A stretch of 59,298 nt of DNA from Peptoniphilus asaccharolyticus DSM 20463 (GTDB lineage Bacteria > Bacillota > Clostridia > Tissierellales > Peptoniphilaceae): contig NZ_FWWR01000008.1 in the NCBI RefSeq assembly GCF_900176115.1, positions 1 to 59,298 on the forward strand. Reading direction: 5' to 3'. Below are positions 43,570 through 53,080 of the stretch, one piece after another. Under the pieces are notes generated by a model. The model was not told the origin of the DNA and ran no database searches. It worked only from the letters and a program-made list of their open reading frames with translations. The position numbers were made by a program, and so were the translations under genes. Position 1 is the first letter of the stretch, and every line of letters starts with the position of its first letter.

Positions 43570-44325
43570 TTATCTTTCTAAATTATTTTCTTTATACTTA
43601 ATCATATTTATTTCTTTTTTATAATCTAAAAGTCTCTCTTCTTCAAGTTTATAAATTAAATCTAAAAATAATTTTATATCCTTATTTTTACCATAATTAT
43701 CTAAAGCTTCATAATATTCTACTCTATTTTCTGATTTTATATTAATAGATAAGTATCCTAATTTCATTAATTCATAATTTAATAATAATCTTGCTGTTCT
43801 TCCGTTTCCATCAGCAAAAGGATGTATTCTAACAAATTCAGCATGAATCCAGGTAGCTTTTTCTATGCCTTCAGGGTATCTCTTCATATCTTCCATAAAA
43901 AATTTCATTTCATTTCTTATCTTTTCCCATGTAGGCGGAATAAAAGATGCTCCTAGTATTCTTACATTTTCTGTTCTATAAATTCCTCCATGAAAAATAT
44001 TTTCAACAACTATTTCATGAATATCCTTTATAGTATCTTCTGATAATTCTTTATTTTCAAAAACTTGATTTTTAACATATTCATAAGCCTTATTATTATT
44101 AGTTACTTCATATATTTCTCTTAATAACTTGCCTCCTATAGATACTCCATCTACAAGTACTGTTTTTACTTCATTTAAAGTTAAAGTATTTCCTTCTATC
44201 TTAGTTGATTCATGATGAAATCTTAATTCAAAGTCTTTTTCTAAGCTATAAATTGTGTTTTCAGAAAGATAATATTTATTTTTATTTACATAATTCTTTA
44301 AAACTTTTAAATTATATTCGTTCAT
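43570..44325 (-). CDS. Fic-domain protein 2 (self-inhibited type)
   Basis: 251 residues. The Fic motif HPFADGNGRTARLL near 164-177 matches the HPFxxGNGR consensus. An inhibitory motif ESTKIEGN near 39-46 (S-x-x-x-E-G) places it in the class with an N-terminal inhibitory helix. AMPylation of an unknown target. It ends in NNLER. Its start follows the MobC-like gene by 33 bp. Confidence 0.9.
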   Translation of the reverse strand: MNEYNLKVLKNYVNKNKYYLSENTIYSLEKDFELRFHHESTKIEGNTLTLNEVKTVLVDGVSIGGKLLREIYEVTNNNKAYEYVKNQVFENKELSEDTIKDIHEIVVENIFHGGIYRTENVRILGASFIPPTWEKIRNEMKFFMEDMKRYPEGIEKATWIHAEFVRIHPFADGNGRTARLLLNYELMKLGYLSINIKSENRVEYYEALDNYGKNKDIKLFLDLIYKLEEERLLDYKKEINMIKYKENNLER

Positions 44326-44358
44326 ATTTATTTCCTTTCATCAAGAACATTTTAAATA

Positions 44359-44706
44359 CTATAACAAATCCATGACTTTTAACTTTATATTTTCAATTTC
44401 TTTTTTCATATAATCTATATCAGATTGAAAAACAGGTTGTCCGGAATTAACCATTCTTGAAATCTGATTAATATTTTTTCCAATAGCATTTATTTCTTGA
44501 GTTAAATTTCTGATATTATCTAAATTTTCTTTTTTAACTTCAAAATTTTCAATTTTTCCTTTAATTAATAAATCTCTTATTACCTGACTATAAGTTTTAC
44601 TAGCAGTTTTTTCTTTAAGATGTTGTAATTTAATTAATTCTTTGTCATTTAAAAAGATACTTATCTTTTTGTTTCTTGTCCTATTATCGTTAGTTTCGTA
44701 TGCCAT
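44359..44706 (-). CDS. mobC: MobC-like relaxosome protein
   Basis: 115 residues: an N-terminal ribbon-helix-helix (KKISIFLNDKELIKLQHLKE), then the MobC segment (NLTQEINAIGKNINQISRMV NSG). It helps the relaxase open oriT, although the relaxase gene lies 9 kb away on the other strand. Its promoter shares an operator with parAB. Confidence 0.82.
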   Translation of the reverse strand: MAYETNDNRTRNKKISIFLNDKELIKLQHLKEKTASKTYSQVIRDLLIKGKIENFEVKKENLDNIRNLTQEINAIGKNINQISRMVNSGQPVFQSDIDYMKKEIENIKLKVMDLL

Positions 44707-44717
44707 TTAATCACCTA

Positions 44718-44753
44718 CATAATTTACATTTGTGTTAATTATATTACATTAAT
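44718..44753 (-). promoter_or_regulatory. mobC promoter/operator shared with parAB
   Basis: TTACATTAATGTAA (a perfect 14-bp palindrome), then TATAATTAACACAAATGTAA. Apart from three bases it matches 30653-30681 over more than 30 bp, including the TATAAT. Confidence 0.7.
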
Positions 44754-44883
44754 GTAAGTTATTCAAACACAAAGAAAGAGAGATTTAATTTATTTATTAA
44801 ATCACTCAAACATTGAAAATTTATAATAGCCCGAAAAATAATTTTTATGATATACTTTAAATAATTAATGGGGGGCGTATAAA

Positions 44884-45375
44884 ATGTCAAATAAGGTTTT
44901 AGATTCTATATATCAACAAATAATTGGGGAAAGTTTTGATTCTAGTATATTCCTTGAAAGAATGAAAATGCAAAAAATTGTATATCTTATGAAAGTTATG
45001 GGAATAGAAGTAGGTAATTATAATTTTTATTGGTATAAATATGGTCCTTATTCACAAGAATTGCAGAATGATATAATATCATATAACGAAAGTATTCAAG
45101 ATTGTAGTATAAAATATTCAGATGATGCTATTGATACAATGAATTATATTAAAGGAATGGTGGATATTAATACAGAATATGATAAAGCTCATTGGTTAGA
45201 GTGTTTAGGCTCGATATATTATATAAAAACTAATGTTATGAAATCGAAAGTATCAGATGATAAAATAAATGAGGAATTAAAAAAAAGAAAAAAACACCTT
45301 AATAATGATAATGCAAATTTAACAGCAATATCAGAAATAAATAAATTATTTAGTGAGAATTGTAATGGAAAGTAA
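44884..45375 (+). CDS. Panacea (DUF4065/SocA-like) antitoxin-type protein
   Basis: 163 residues. The Panacea core is KMQKIVYLMKVMGIEVGNYN, then FYWYKYGPYSQELQNDI. Proteins with this fold act as antitoxins to very diverse toxins encoded beside them. Its end overlaps the HD-domain gene by 11 bases, so the two form a coupled pair. GGGGGGCG precedes the ATG. Confidence 0.85.
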   Translation: MSNKVLDSIYQQIIGESFDSSIFLERMKMQKIVYLMKVMGIEVGNYNFYWYKYGPYSQELQNDIISYNESIQDCSIKYSDDAIDTMNYIKGMVDINTEYDKAHWLECLGSIYYIKTNVMKSKVSDDKINEELKKRKKHLNNDNANLTAISEINKLFSENCNGK

Positions 45376-46881
45376 CAAATTAAATTTTGTTGGGAAAGTT
45401 TTGGATAATGTTCATGGCTTTATATATTATACTGGAACAGAAGAAAAAATAATAAATAGTAATTTATTTAAAAGACTACAAAATATAAAACAATTAAGTA
45501 TAGTAAATTGGGTCTTTCCAGGCTCTGAACATACAAGATATATACATTCTTTAGGAGTTATGTATATTTGTGATAAAATAGCAGTACAATTAAATCTTTC
45601 AATAGAGGACAGAAAGATAGTAAGATTAGCCGGACTATTACATGATATTGGTCATTATCCACTATCTCATGTAGGGGAGTTCCCGTATAAAAAAATCTTA
45701 TGAATGTTGAAAAAAATAATATTGAGAATATAGATTTTTATGAAAAACATAATAAAAAAATAAAAGAAGATTTGGAAAAATATATTAATAATTCAAATTT
45801 AAAATATGAATTTATGACTAAATCAGAAGGTTGCCACCATGAGAATATAGGTTCTTTTGTGGTTTTAAATAATAAAGAAATTCGTGAGTATATAGAGAAA
45901 GAATGCGGGGAAAATGCTCCAACTATAATATCAGATATGATTACGGGGAATACTGAAAGAAAAGATATTACAAATCCAATTCTAGTACAAATATTACATT
46001 CTGAGTTAGATGCAGATGGAATTGATTATTTGATGAGAGATGCTATGTTTTCAGGAACGAGTTTTGGACAATTTGAAATGGAGCAACTCATAGGGTGTAT
46101 GGAGATAGGAGAGTATAAAAATAATAAAGTTTTATGCATCAATCCTAAAGGAATTGCGGCGGCAGATCAGTATTTAATAAATAAATTTTTTTCATTTTCA
46201 CAAGTTGTGTTTAATAAACATATAAGTGTTACGGAATTTATGGCTGAAAAAATTATTGATTGGATGCAAAAGAATAATGCTTTTTTCCCTAGAAAGAATG
46301 TATTGCAAAATTGGACTAAGTTTGAAGATAATGAAAGTACAAAAAAATATATTGAATTTACGGACAATCATTTTTGGAGAGCTTTGCATAACGTTATTAA
46401 TGATGAATTATCTGAAATTGCACCAGAATTTATAAAGAAATTTTCTGAAATGTTGATTAATCATTCAGAACTTAAATATATTGAAAATAGTGAAGTGAAA
46501 GTGGTTTCTAGTGATATTGAAGAAATAAAAAAGATAATAACGGAATCAGATACATACAAAAATATTGATAATTCTAATAAAGAAATTGTGTTAATGCATG
46601 AATATAGGCTTAGTAAACAAATTCCAAAAAAGATATATGATAAAATTTTAAAAGAAAAATTTGAAAGAAATTTTGAAACAGGAGAAGATATTACAGAATA
46701 TATTAAAGAAGATATTACAGAATATATTAAAGAAGATATTGAAAATTTGAAAATTAGAAGGTTAATGGAATGCATTTGTATTAAAGATGGTGATGATGTT
46801 AGACTATTAAGCGAAGATAATAGATCTTTAATAAAGACACTATGGAATTTAAGAGTTATAATATTAAGAAAATATAAATAA
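45365..46881 (+). pseudogene. HD-domain dNTPase-like (SAMHD1-type) protein with a frameshift
   Basis: Frame one (45365-45703) carries FKRLQNIKQLSIVNWVFPGS, HTRYIHSLGVMYI and LLHDIGHYPLSH, the HD metal motifs of dGTPase/SAMHD1-like enzymes. Frame two (45700-46881) continues with HSELDADGIDYLMRDAMFSG, the downstream family motif. A run of seven A at 45689-45695 lacks one base: with eight, FPYKKNLMNVEKNN reads through. The intact enzyme would be about 505 residues. Paired with a Panacea protein it may be a toxin or a phage-defence nucleotide hydrolase. A 24-bp tandem repeat near 46686-46735 encodes DITEYIKE twice. Confidence 0.82.
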
Positions 46882-46917
46882 TATGTATAAAAACGGTCTG
46901 TTACAAAATAGACGTAA

Positions 46918-46965
46918 ATAAAAAATGGCTTATTTGTTATGAGTAGACCATTTTTTATTTAATTT
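46918..46965. terminator. Terminator between the HD gene and the amidase gene
   Basis: AAAAAATGG and CCATTTTTTATT arms around a 20-base centre; can serve both convergent genes. Confidence 0.6.
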
Positions 46966-46988
46966 AATTATGACAAACATTTTTATTA

Positions 46989-47555
46989 TTAACAATAATT
47001 GAGTAAATGTTTTAATTCAAACCTAAATTTATCCATATCTTTATTGTGTCTAGAAAACCAATGCATAACATCTGAATGGTTTGATGCTATCCCTAATTTA
47101 AAACCTTCGCTATGACAAAGTATATCTTTTTCTGTTAAATTATATATCTTACATAAATACACACATAATTCTAAAGATTCTATATATACAGATTTAAAAT
47201 AATTTTCATTATTTAAATCATCTTCACAAATTTCAATTCCTATGTGAGAATTATTAGCTTTTCCACCACAATGCCATCCTTTAATTTTCCATGGAAGAGT
47301 CTGATATGTTGCTATACTACCATTTTCTAATTTACCTATAAATGCATGTACACAAACTTGCCTTCCGTCAGGACGAAACTGATTCCAATGATTATTATAT
47401 TTATTAGTTCCAAGAATTCCATCATTAGGACCAATATATCTTTTTAACCAAGGATTATTTGCACCTGTTGAATGAAGCATTATTCCTTTTGGCTCAAAAA
47501 TTTTACCTACTTTATAACATTCATTATTTCTTAATATTAATTTTTTTAAATTCAT
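46989..47555 (-). CDS. N-acetylmuramoyl-L-alanine amidase (phage-type endolysin)
   Basis: 188 residues of the Amidase_2 fold: zinc ligand His in GIMLHSTGAN, HAFIGKLENG, GWHCGGKANNSHIGIEICED and the second site in DILCHSEGFKLGIASNHSDV. Cuts the bond between muramic acid and L-alanine. No signal peptide, so release would need a holin, and one is encoded at 52192-52560. Confidence 0.93.
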   Translation of the reverse strand: MNLKKLILRNNECYKVGKIFEPKGIMLHSTGANNPWLKRYIGPNDGILGTNKYNNHWNQFRPDGRQVCVHAFIGKLENGSIATYQTLPWKIKGWHCGGKANNSHIGIEICEDDLNNENYFKSVYIESLELCVYLCKIYNLTEKDILCHSEGFKLGIASNHSDVMHWFSRHNKDMDKFRFELKHLLNYC

Positions 47556-47731
47556 TTTTCTAACCCCTTACATTAAATAGTATTTTTTTAATTTATTTGG
47601 GACATATATCTTTATACTATTTGTATTTGATATTAATATAGACGCTTTAATTTTGTACTACGCTCATATTAATGCAATAAAATAAAAAACTATGATATAC
47701 TCAATGTGATTTAAATTTTGGGAGATTATTT

Positions 47732-47770
47732 TATGAAATAGTTTAATTAAGTATATAACTGTTTAAATCT
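47732..47770 (+). repeat. Leader repeat shared with 50.8 kb (copy 1)
   Basis: TATGAAATAGTTTAATTAAG, then TATATAACTGTTTAAA, 60 bp upstream of the membrane-protein gene. Nearly the same sequence occurs at 50790-50827. Confidence 0.6.
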
Positions 47771-47832
47771 ATCTTCTTTTAACAAAATATAGTTTATGAT
47801 AAAATGTACAAATTATAAAGGAGATGTCAGTA

Positions 47833-48252
47833 ATGTCTAAAAAACAGAAAATTTATTTTTATTTATATATTTTTTTTATGATATTTATACCACTGTTTCT
47901 TGATTGGATTACTATATTCATTCCTGAACCTGATCTTTCAAAAATTCATAACCCACATGCTTTTCAATATATAGACGACAGAACTTTCTTCATTGCACTG
48001 ATACTTAATTTCGGAATATATTTATATCCTTTACATTTTATTTTTATTAATAAATTAACCTTAAAAATAAAGAAAAATTTATTTGTATTAACTTCGATTT
48101 TATCTATAATGATAGTTCCTATAAGTTATATGATATATAATTTTTCTATTGATGATTATTTTTTTGTTTTGGCTTATATTTTAATAATATTTATTCTTCC
48201 TTTTATAATAATTTACTATATAAAGTCTATCTTATATAAGAGAGGAGCATAG
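47833..48252 (+). CDS. Membrane protein of unknown function
   Basis: 139 residues from ATG 47833 (AAGGAGA at proper distance; the earlier ATG at 47824 overlaps that site). Four membrane helices (IFFMIFIPLFLDWITIFI, FIALILNFGIYLYPLHFIFI, LFVLTSILSIMIVPISYMIY, VLAYILIIFILPFIIIYYI). Not recognised. Confidence 0.65.
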   Translation: MSKKQKIYFYLYIFFMIFIPLFLDWITIFIPEPDLSKIHNPHAFQYIDDRTFFIALILNFGIYLYPLHFIFINKLTLKIKKNLFVLTSILSIMIVPISYMIYNFSIDDYFFVLAYILIIFILPFIIIYYIKSILYKRGA

Positions 48253-48262
48253 CTCCTCTCTT
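48237..48262. terminator. Bidirectional terminator
   Basis: AGAGAGGAGC/GCTCCTCTC arms around ATA, between two convergent genes; T/A runs on both sides. Confidence 0.75.
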
Positions 48263-48264
48263 TA

Positions 48265-50667
48265 CTAATGTGTATTACGTAGTAAATAATAAGCAAATGC
48301 ATAACAGCATGCATTTTGTTCTTCTTCAGTTGAATTTCCTTTTAATGAATTCAAACCAAACTTAGGAAATTTTGTTAAAATACTATCCATAACATTTTTT
48401 ATAGATTTTTCTAGTGAATTAATGTTAGAGAAATCTAGTCCATCATACTTATATTGCGAATATCTACTATTTTTAGTTATATTAGTATAATAAATACTCA
48501 TAGCTGTACTTAAATTATTAATTCCATTGTCTTTATTTACGAGTCTAGATATTCCTATTGCATCTGCATCATCACACAAATCAATAAAATGACATTCATT
48601 GCCTAATTTTTTAATATCAACTTTATTTGAAATAAAATAATCCGATGCAGTTTCTGTATATGCTCCAATTAATGATACAGCTGATTTTTTCACATCAAGG
48701 TTTGGATATTTGGACATATATACATTTAATGTTCTCATTCCTGTTGCTAAGTCTCCAGCCCAACCTACCCACGTATCTGGACTATTATTCAAAATGCAAT
48801 ATGCTAGTGTTGTTACTGCCCAATGTTGTAGGTCATTAAGTCCTACCTTAGTATCGCTTATTTCATTTTCTATAAAACTTTTAACTTCGTTATATATCTT
48901 GATATCTTCAGCTTTAAAATACTCATCAAAAGAATCATCAAATGGTGTTACAGCAATCGAAAACTTACCATAACCTTTAAGATATTTTTTACTCAAAAAA
49001 TTCAGCACCCCTTGATATATGAATGGAATATTGAAATTACCATTCTGGAATGATTTTAATTGATATTTTGAATAAACCAACTCTATCTTTTTTACTAAAT
49101 CAATCGCATTAAAAATAGTAGGTTTTAAATCCTTAACATTAACTTCTTTAGGAAGATAACTACTCAAAATATATTCCTTTGGAACATCTACTGTATTACA
49201 CGCAGAAATTTTACCACTATAAGCAACTTTATCTAAATCCCATTTTCCACCATATTTCTTTATTTCATGAAATTGGTCATAATTCCAATTATTTGGTATT
49301 GGAAATCCTAAGTTCCCACTAAAACCAGTAGACATGTCAGATACAAAGCTTGAGATAGAATATCCAACATTAGCTACTCTTGTACAAACATTTCTAGACG
49401 CATAAATTCCTACAGAATATCTTGAATCAATAGTTTCATTAATGCCTTTAAAATAAGGAATTATATTGCTATCAATCTGATAATCATATACATCCATATC
49501 TACTGCAAAATAAATTACTGTAGATGGAATGCCTTTTGATAATGCTGCCTCACTTGCTTTTTCCCCATGTTCTAAACCTTTTATATAGGTAAATTCACTT
49601 ATTTCTCTTCCATTTTCTTGGAAAATAGGAAAATATTTCATACCACCATCAATTATTCTTTGTAATTCTCCTTCACGAATTTCTTTAAATGAACCACCAG
49701 TTAAATATCTACCTACAATCTCATAACCGTCTGACTTTAATTTATTTAATAAATCTGACGTTATTTCAAATCTTGTATCGCATGCTATAGCCTTTCTACT
49801 AATGTTACCTTTTGATATAAAAAGACTCATCCATGTATCAGTATCCACTTTCCCTGTTTTACTAAGAGCATATTCTTCTTGAAATAATCTTATACTAGTT
49901 TCAAAAGAAATATCCCAATAACCGCTTTCTTCTACATGATATCCATTACATATAAGCATTACCTTTGCAATCCATAGGTAGTCAGGATATGATCCATAAT
50001 TATTTTGTGTAATCGTTACTAATTTTGATTTAGTTCCATTTCCAAAATTCCCTGTTGCTTGAGTTGGCGAATAGCCCTGTATAGATTGCAATATCTTAAT
50101 CATAGCTTTATTCATTTCTCTGCCATAAAGCCCATCCGTTGGTATTATTCCCGTATACTCTCTATATTTTCTATTTATTTTTTGTTGCATATCTCTAATA
50201 ACAAACCTTCCACAATATCTTGATAACAAAACGAATTGTTGCATGGATAGTAACGCTTTCATAATGTCAAGAGTAACTGTAGAATCTCCTCCTATTCCCA
50301 TATCAGCTTTTAATTTTTTTATTGCAGTGCCTGTACCAGAATAGAAATTTTGACTAATACCACTTCCAACAGAGTATCCTTTACACCAAAGTGCTCCTTG
50401 AATAATTGAATATACATTTGAAGTTGTTTTATCATCTTTATTTTGTTCAGATATCCCTGAAGGCCATTTTTTTGAAAATAAAGACTGTGTACCTGGCCCA
50501 AAATTATCTGCTGTGTTTGATATGCCTAACTCGATTTGTAATGCTCGTGTCAATGCATTAATTGTTGGCCATCCTGTTTTACCATTCTCATCAACCTTTT
50601 TAAATCTAGAATCTTTTCCATAAGTTTCATTCAGCCATTTTTGTGTTTCTAGTACCATTTGATCCAT
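48265..50667 (-). CDS. DUF1906 glycoside-hydrolase-like protein with peptidoglycan-binding repeats
   Basis: 800 residues. The N-terminal third holds peptidoglycan-binding-1-type repeats (GKTGWPTINALTRALQIELG, SGTGTAIKKLKADMGI, SFETSIRLFQEEYALSKTGK). A DUF1906 TIM-barrel domain follows near 300-490 (IVGRYLTGGSFKEIREGEL, TVIYFAVDMDVYD, VGIYASRNVC). The last 300 residues are an unclassified helical domain. No signal peptide. Cell-wall cleavage is inferred. It lies in the phage-lysis-like module. Confidence 0.82.
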   Translation of the reverse strand: MDQMVLETQKWLNETYGKDSRFKKVDENGKTGWPTINALTRALQIELGISNTADNFGPGTQSLFSKKWPSGISEQNKDDKTTSNVYSIIQGALWCKGYSVGSGISQNFYSGTGTAIKKLKADMGIGGDSTVTLDIMKALLSMQQFVLLSRYCGRFVIRDMQQKINRKYREYTGIIPTDGLYGREMNKAMIKILQSIQGYSPTQATGNFGNGTKSKLVTITQNNYGSYPDYLWIAKVMLICNGYHVEESGYWDISFETSIRLFQEEYALSKTGKVDTDTWMSLFISKGNISRKAIACDTRFEITSDLLNKLKSDGYEIVGRYLTGGSFKEIREGELQRIIDGGMKYFPIFQENGREISEFTYIKGLEHGEKASEAALSKGIPSTVIYFAVDMDVYDYQIDSNIIPYFKGINETIDSRYSVGIYASRNVCTRVANVGYSISSFVSDMSTGFSGNLGFPIPNNWNYDQFHEIKKYGGKWDLDKVAYSGKISACNTVDVPKEYILSSYLPKEVNVKDLKPTIFNAIDLVKKIELVYSKYQLKSFQNGNFNIPFIYQGVLNFLSKKYLKGYGKFSIAVTPFDDSFDEYFKAEDIKIYNEVKSFIENEISDTKVGLNDLQHWAVTTLAYCILNNSPDTWVGWAGDLATGMRTLNVYMSKYPNLDVKKSAVSLIGAYTETASDYFISNKVDIKKLGNECHFIDLCDDADAIGISRLVNKDNGINNLSTAMSIYYTNITKNSRYSQYKYDGLDFSNINSLEKSIKNVMDSILTKFPKFGLNSLKGNSTEEEQNACCYAFAYYLLRNTH

Positions 50668-50789
50668 AACATCATCTCCCTAAATATATTAGTTGTACAA
50701 CATACTATGATGATAAATTAAGTTTAATTAAAAAAACTGCCAATAATATGATACATTTAATAAAAGACTATTGACATTTTTATTTTAGT

Positions 50790-50853
50790 ATGAAATAGTT
50801 TAATTAAGTAGATAACTGTTTAATTAAGTAGATAACTGTTTAAAACTATCTAC
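50790..50853 (+). repeat. Leader repeat (copy 2) with tandem 20-bp units and hairpin
   Basis: GTTTAATTAAGTAGATAACT occurs twice in direct tandem (50798-50817 and 50818-50837). GTAGATA...TATCTAC then forms a hairpin (50828-50852). Upstream of the two secreted proteins at 50924 and 51409. Confidence 0.7.
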
Positions 50854-50923
50854 AGAAGTATAGGAAGGAGGATTAAGAAAACGTTTTGTAGATAGAATTT
50901 TATAAATTTTAGGAGGGATTATT

Positions 50924-51388
50924 ATGCTAAAAAAATCTAGAATTCTTACATTACTAACTATACTTTGCCTATCTACAACATTGTATGCTCAAAAAGTTGA
51001 TTGTCAAGAAGTACCAAAATTTGAACCTAAAATAGGTTCAATTATTACGTATGGGACTAACGTTCCTGGAAATTTAAAATACATGTCTCCTGGCTCTAGA
51101 TATGATTTTAGTATAGGATATAGTCAATCTACTCTGTATACCAACTATGCGCTCTATGGTTCAACTATGTATACCATGGTAGCTAAAACTGTATCACCAT
51201 TACATTCTACAAAATTAATAATATGGGCAAATCATAATGGCAAACGAGTTAAACTAGATGAAGCTGATATATCTAGTGGATATTACGACACCACTCTTTC
51301 ATTTTATGCACTGTCAAAAGATGATTATGTATATGTAGAGTTTGTTGGGCCTTGTAGTATAATAGGATACATTTATGCTCAACAATAA
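50924..51388 (+). CDS. Small secreted protein
   Basis: 154 residues with AGGAGGG upstream. The signal peptide is ILTLLTILCLSTTLYAQ. The mature part is beta-rich with many Ser, Thr, Tyr and Gly (SIGYSQSTLYTNYALYGSTM). Two cysteines could form a disulfide. No known domain. First of two secreted genes in a row. Confidence 0.7.
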   Translation: MLKKSRILTLLTILCLSTTLYAQKVDCQEVPKFEPKIGSIITYGTNVPGNLKYMSPGSRYDFSIGYSQSTLYTNYALYGSTMYTMVAKTVSPLHSTKLIIWANHNGKRVKLDEADISSGYYDTTLSFYALSKDDYVYVEFVGPCSIIGYIYAQQ

Positions 51389-51408
51389 TTTATGAAAGGA
51401 ATATAAAA

Positions 51409-52154
51409 ATGAAAAAACTATAAAAGGATTAAGTTTAGCTATATTATTTATTTTTGCCTTAGGAAATATAACATTAGCAGCAAGCATGGGTGATGTAAAA
51501 GCTTATTCTTATCCTGATACTAAAGATTTTTTTGGGGGATACTTTGATTTTTCAGGAAGTGCTCAAGAATTAAGAGTAAGAGATAGGGATGTAAAAAATG
51601 TTTATGTAAGTGTAAAGGCTTTATGTAGAGAACGAATAATCAAAACTGTAGATAAACTAGAGCACTATAGATCGGGTGCTTATGCAGGTGGTACTGGGTT
51701 TTTTCAAGAAAATTTTGATGGATATATAGAAATATCAGCATTAGCAAGAACACGCTATGTAGATGATAGTACAGATCAAGACTCAGATAGTTCATATATT
51801 AGATATATGTATCCAGGCCCTCAACCTTTTAAAGAGGGGTATAATGCAGATCAATTAAATTCATTTAATAATACTTTTGATGCTCATGCTCAAGAATTAA
51901 TATTGTTGGGAAAAGATAATCCTACGGTTCTTCGTACAAGAGATGCGGGAAATAAATTTCAATTTGTTTCTAGGAGCCAGTTATGCACTGATGATAGTTA
52001 TGAAAAGTATAAAGGTATATATGTAAACTATGTATTAGATGCAAATTTACAAGAGGGAGATTTTATGCCTACAGGAGTATATATTTTTGATGATAATGAA
52101 GTGAAAATTGTATCTATAAATGAAAATCAAGTATATACTTTTAATACAAAGTAA
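51409..52154 (+). pseudogene. Second secreted protein, frameshifted in its signal peptide
   Basis: ATG at 51409 follows GAAAGGA but its frame stops after four codons. The run after it has six A (51412-51417). With seven it reads KKTIKGLSLAILFIFALGN, a normal signal peptide, and runs on into the 222-residue frame that otherwise starts at ATG 51486. The mature part (SYPDTKDFFGGYFDFSGSA ... VYIFDDNEVKIVSI) is polar and unclassified. As written the protein would stay in the cytoplasm. Confidence 0.72.
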
Positions 52155-52157
52155 AAA

Positions 52158-52198
52158 AATAGTAAAAGAGAAAGTTTTAAAACTTTCTCTTTTACTTT
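52158..52198. terminator. Bidirectional terminator
   Basis: AAAAGAGAAAGTTTT and AAAACTTTCTCTTTT arms, immediately after the secreted gene and at the end of the convergent holin gene. Confidence 0.8.
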
Positions 52199-52560
52199 AA
52201 TTTTTCAAACCATATTTTTACATATTCGAATATTGTTCTAGGTATAGGAATCCCTAACTCAGATAAATTTTCAATTAAAGAAATACAGTAGAATAAAATA
52301 AAAAATATATTTAAATATAAAGCTATTGATTCATAATCTAAAATAGTCAAATATATCCAAATAGTTATTATTAAAATAATAACTATAATGTGTGTTATTA
52401 GTCCTTTAATACCCACACTACTTTTTATTTTTTTATTTAATATTGATTTGGCTATGCCTGTCAAAACATCAAATATAACAATTAAAAATAATATATGAAT
52501 AAAAATATTATTTTTTAATTGAATTACTATTTTTAATATTTCGCTAAAACTATAATACAT
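52192..52560 (-). CDS. Phage holin family protein
   Basis: 122 residues from ATG 52560, with GGGGTG upstream (the longer frame start is not supported). Four hydrophobic segments and the holin pattern IFIHILFLIVIFDVLTGIAK, then SSVGIKGLITHI. It resembles Cph1/TcdE-type holins. It would let the amidase reach the wall. Confidence 0.88.
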   Translation of the reverse strand: MYYSFSEILKIVIQLKNNIFIHILFLIVIFDVLTGIAKSILNKKIKSSVGIKGLITHIIVIILIITIWIYLTILDYESIALYLNIFFILFYCISLIENLSELGIPIPRTIFEYVKIWFEKLK

Positions 52561-52592
52561 AAAAATCACCCCTGAATTAGTATATCTTTTCA

Positions 52593-52632
52593 ATATTAAT
52601 AAAACTGCCAATATTGGCAGTTTTATTAATAT
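52593..52632. promoter_or_regulatory. 40-bp perfect palindrome between divergent genes
   Basis: Symmetric about CCAATATTGG, with arms running out through AAAACTG and ATTAAT. It lies in the 105-bp gap between the holin and the ArpU-like regulator. Each gene has a related leader (CAGGGGTGAT and CAGGGGTAAT). Confidence 0.8.
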
Positions 52633-52665
52633 CTAAAATAATATTTTTGTATCAGGGGTAATCTT

Positions 52666-53007
52666 ATGAAAAATATAAGAACTGATTTAAAAAAAGAATT
52701 GAGAAAAGATTGTAAAAAATATATTAGATGTATAGAAAGTCAAAATTACTTATTCATAATAAATGAAGAAATAAAAATCAATATAGAAAAAGAACAGATA
52801 ATTTTAAATATTGTTGAATATATGAATGCTACTTCTATAGATGAAAAAATAATTTTTAATTATCGATTTTTAAGCAAGGAAAAATCATGCATCGCTTTAT
52901 GTTTGTATTTGTATATATCTGAAAGAACTTTTTATAGAAGACAAAATAATTTGTTAGACCAAATAAATTATTTTTATAGAGGAAGCCTATTTATAAGAAC
53001 TAGTTAG
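52666..53007 (+). CDS. ArpU/sigma-like phage transcriptional regulator
   Basis: 113 residues. The C-terminal helix-turn-helix (LCLYLYISERTFYRRQNNLL) and overall size fit ArpU/DUF722-type late regulators of Firmicute phages, which switch on packaging or lysis genes. GGGGTAAT precedes the ATG. Likely controls the neighbouring lysis module through the palindrome or the repeated leaders. Confidence 0.65.
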   Translation: MKNIRTDLKKELRKDCKKYIRCIESQNYLFIINEEIKINIEKEQIILNIVEYMNATSIDEKIIFNYRFLSKEKSCIALCLYLYISERTFYRRQNNLLDQINYFYRGSLFIRTS

Positions 53008-53080
53008 ATTATGTAAATTAATACTAGTACAAGAATAGCTAAGTTAGGTTGACTAATTTTAAAAAGATATTTTAATGTAA

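Noticed and set aside
45700-46881. Second HD-gene frame as an independent gene
   Set aside because: It has no RBS, starts exactly at an A run, and one added base joins it to the upstream HD motifs to give a normal family member.
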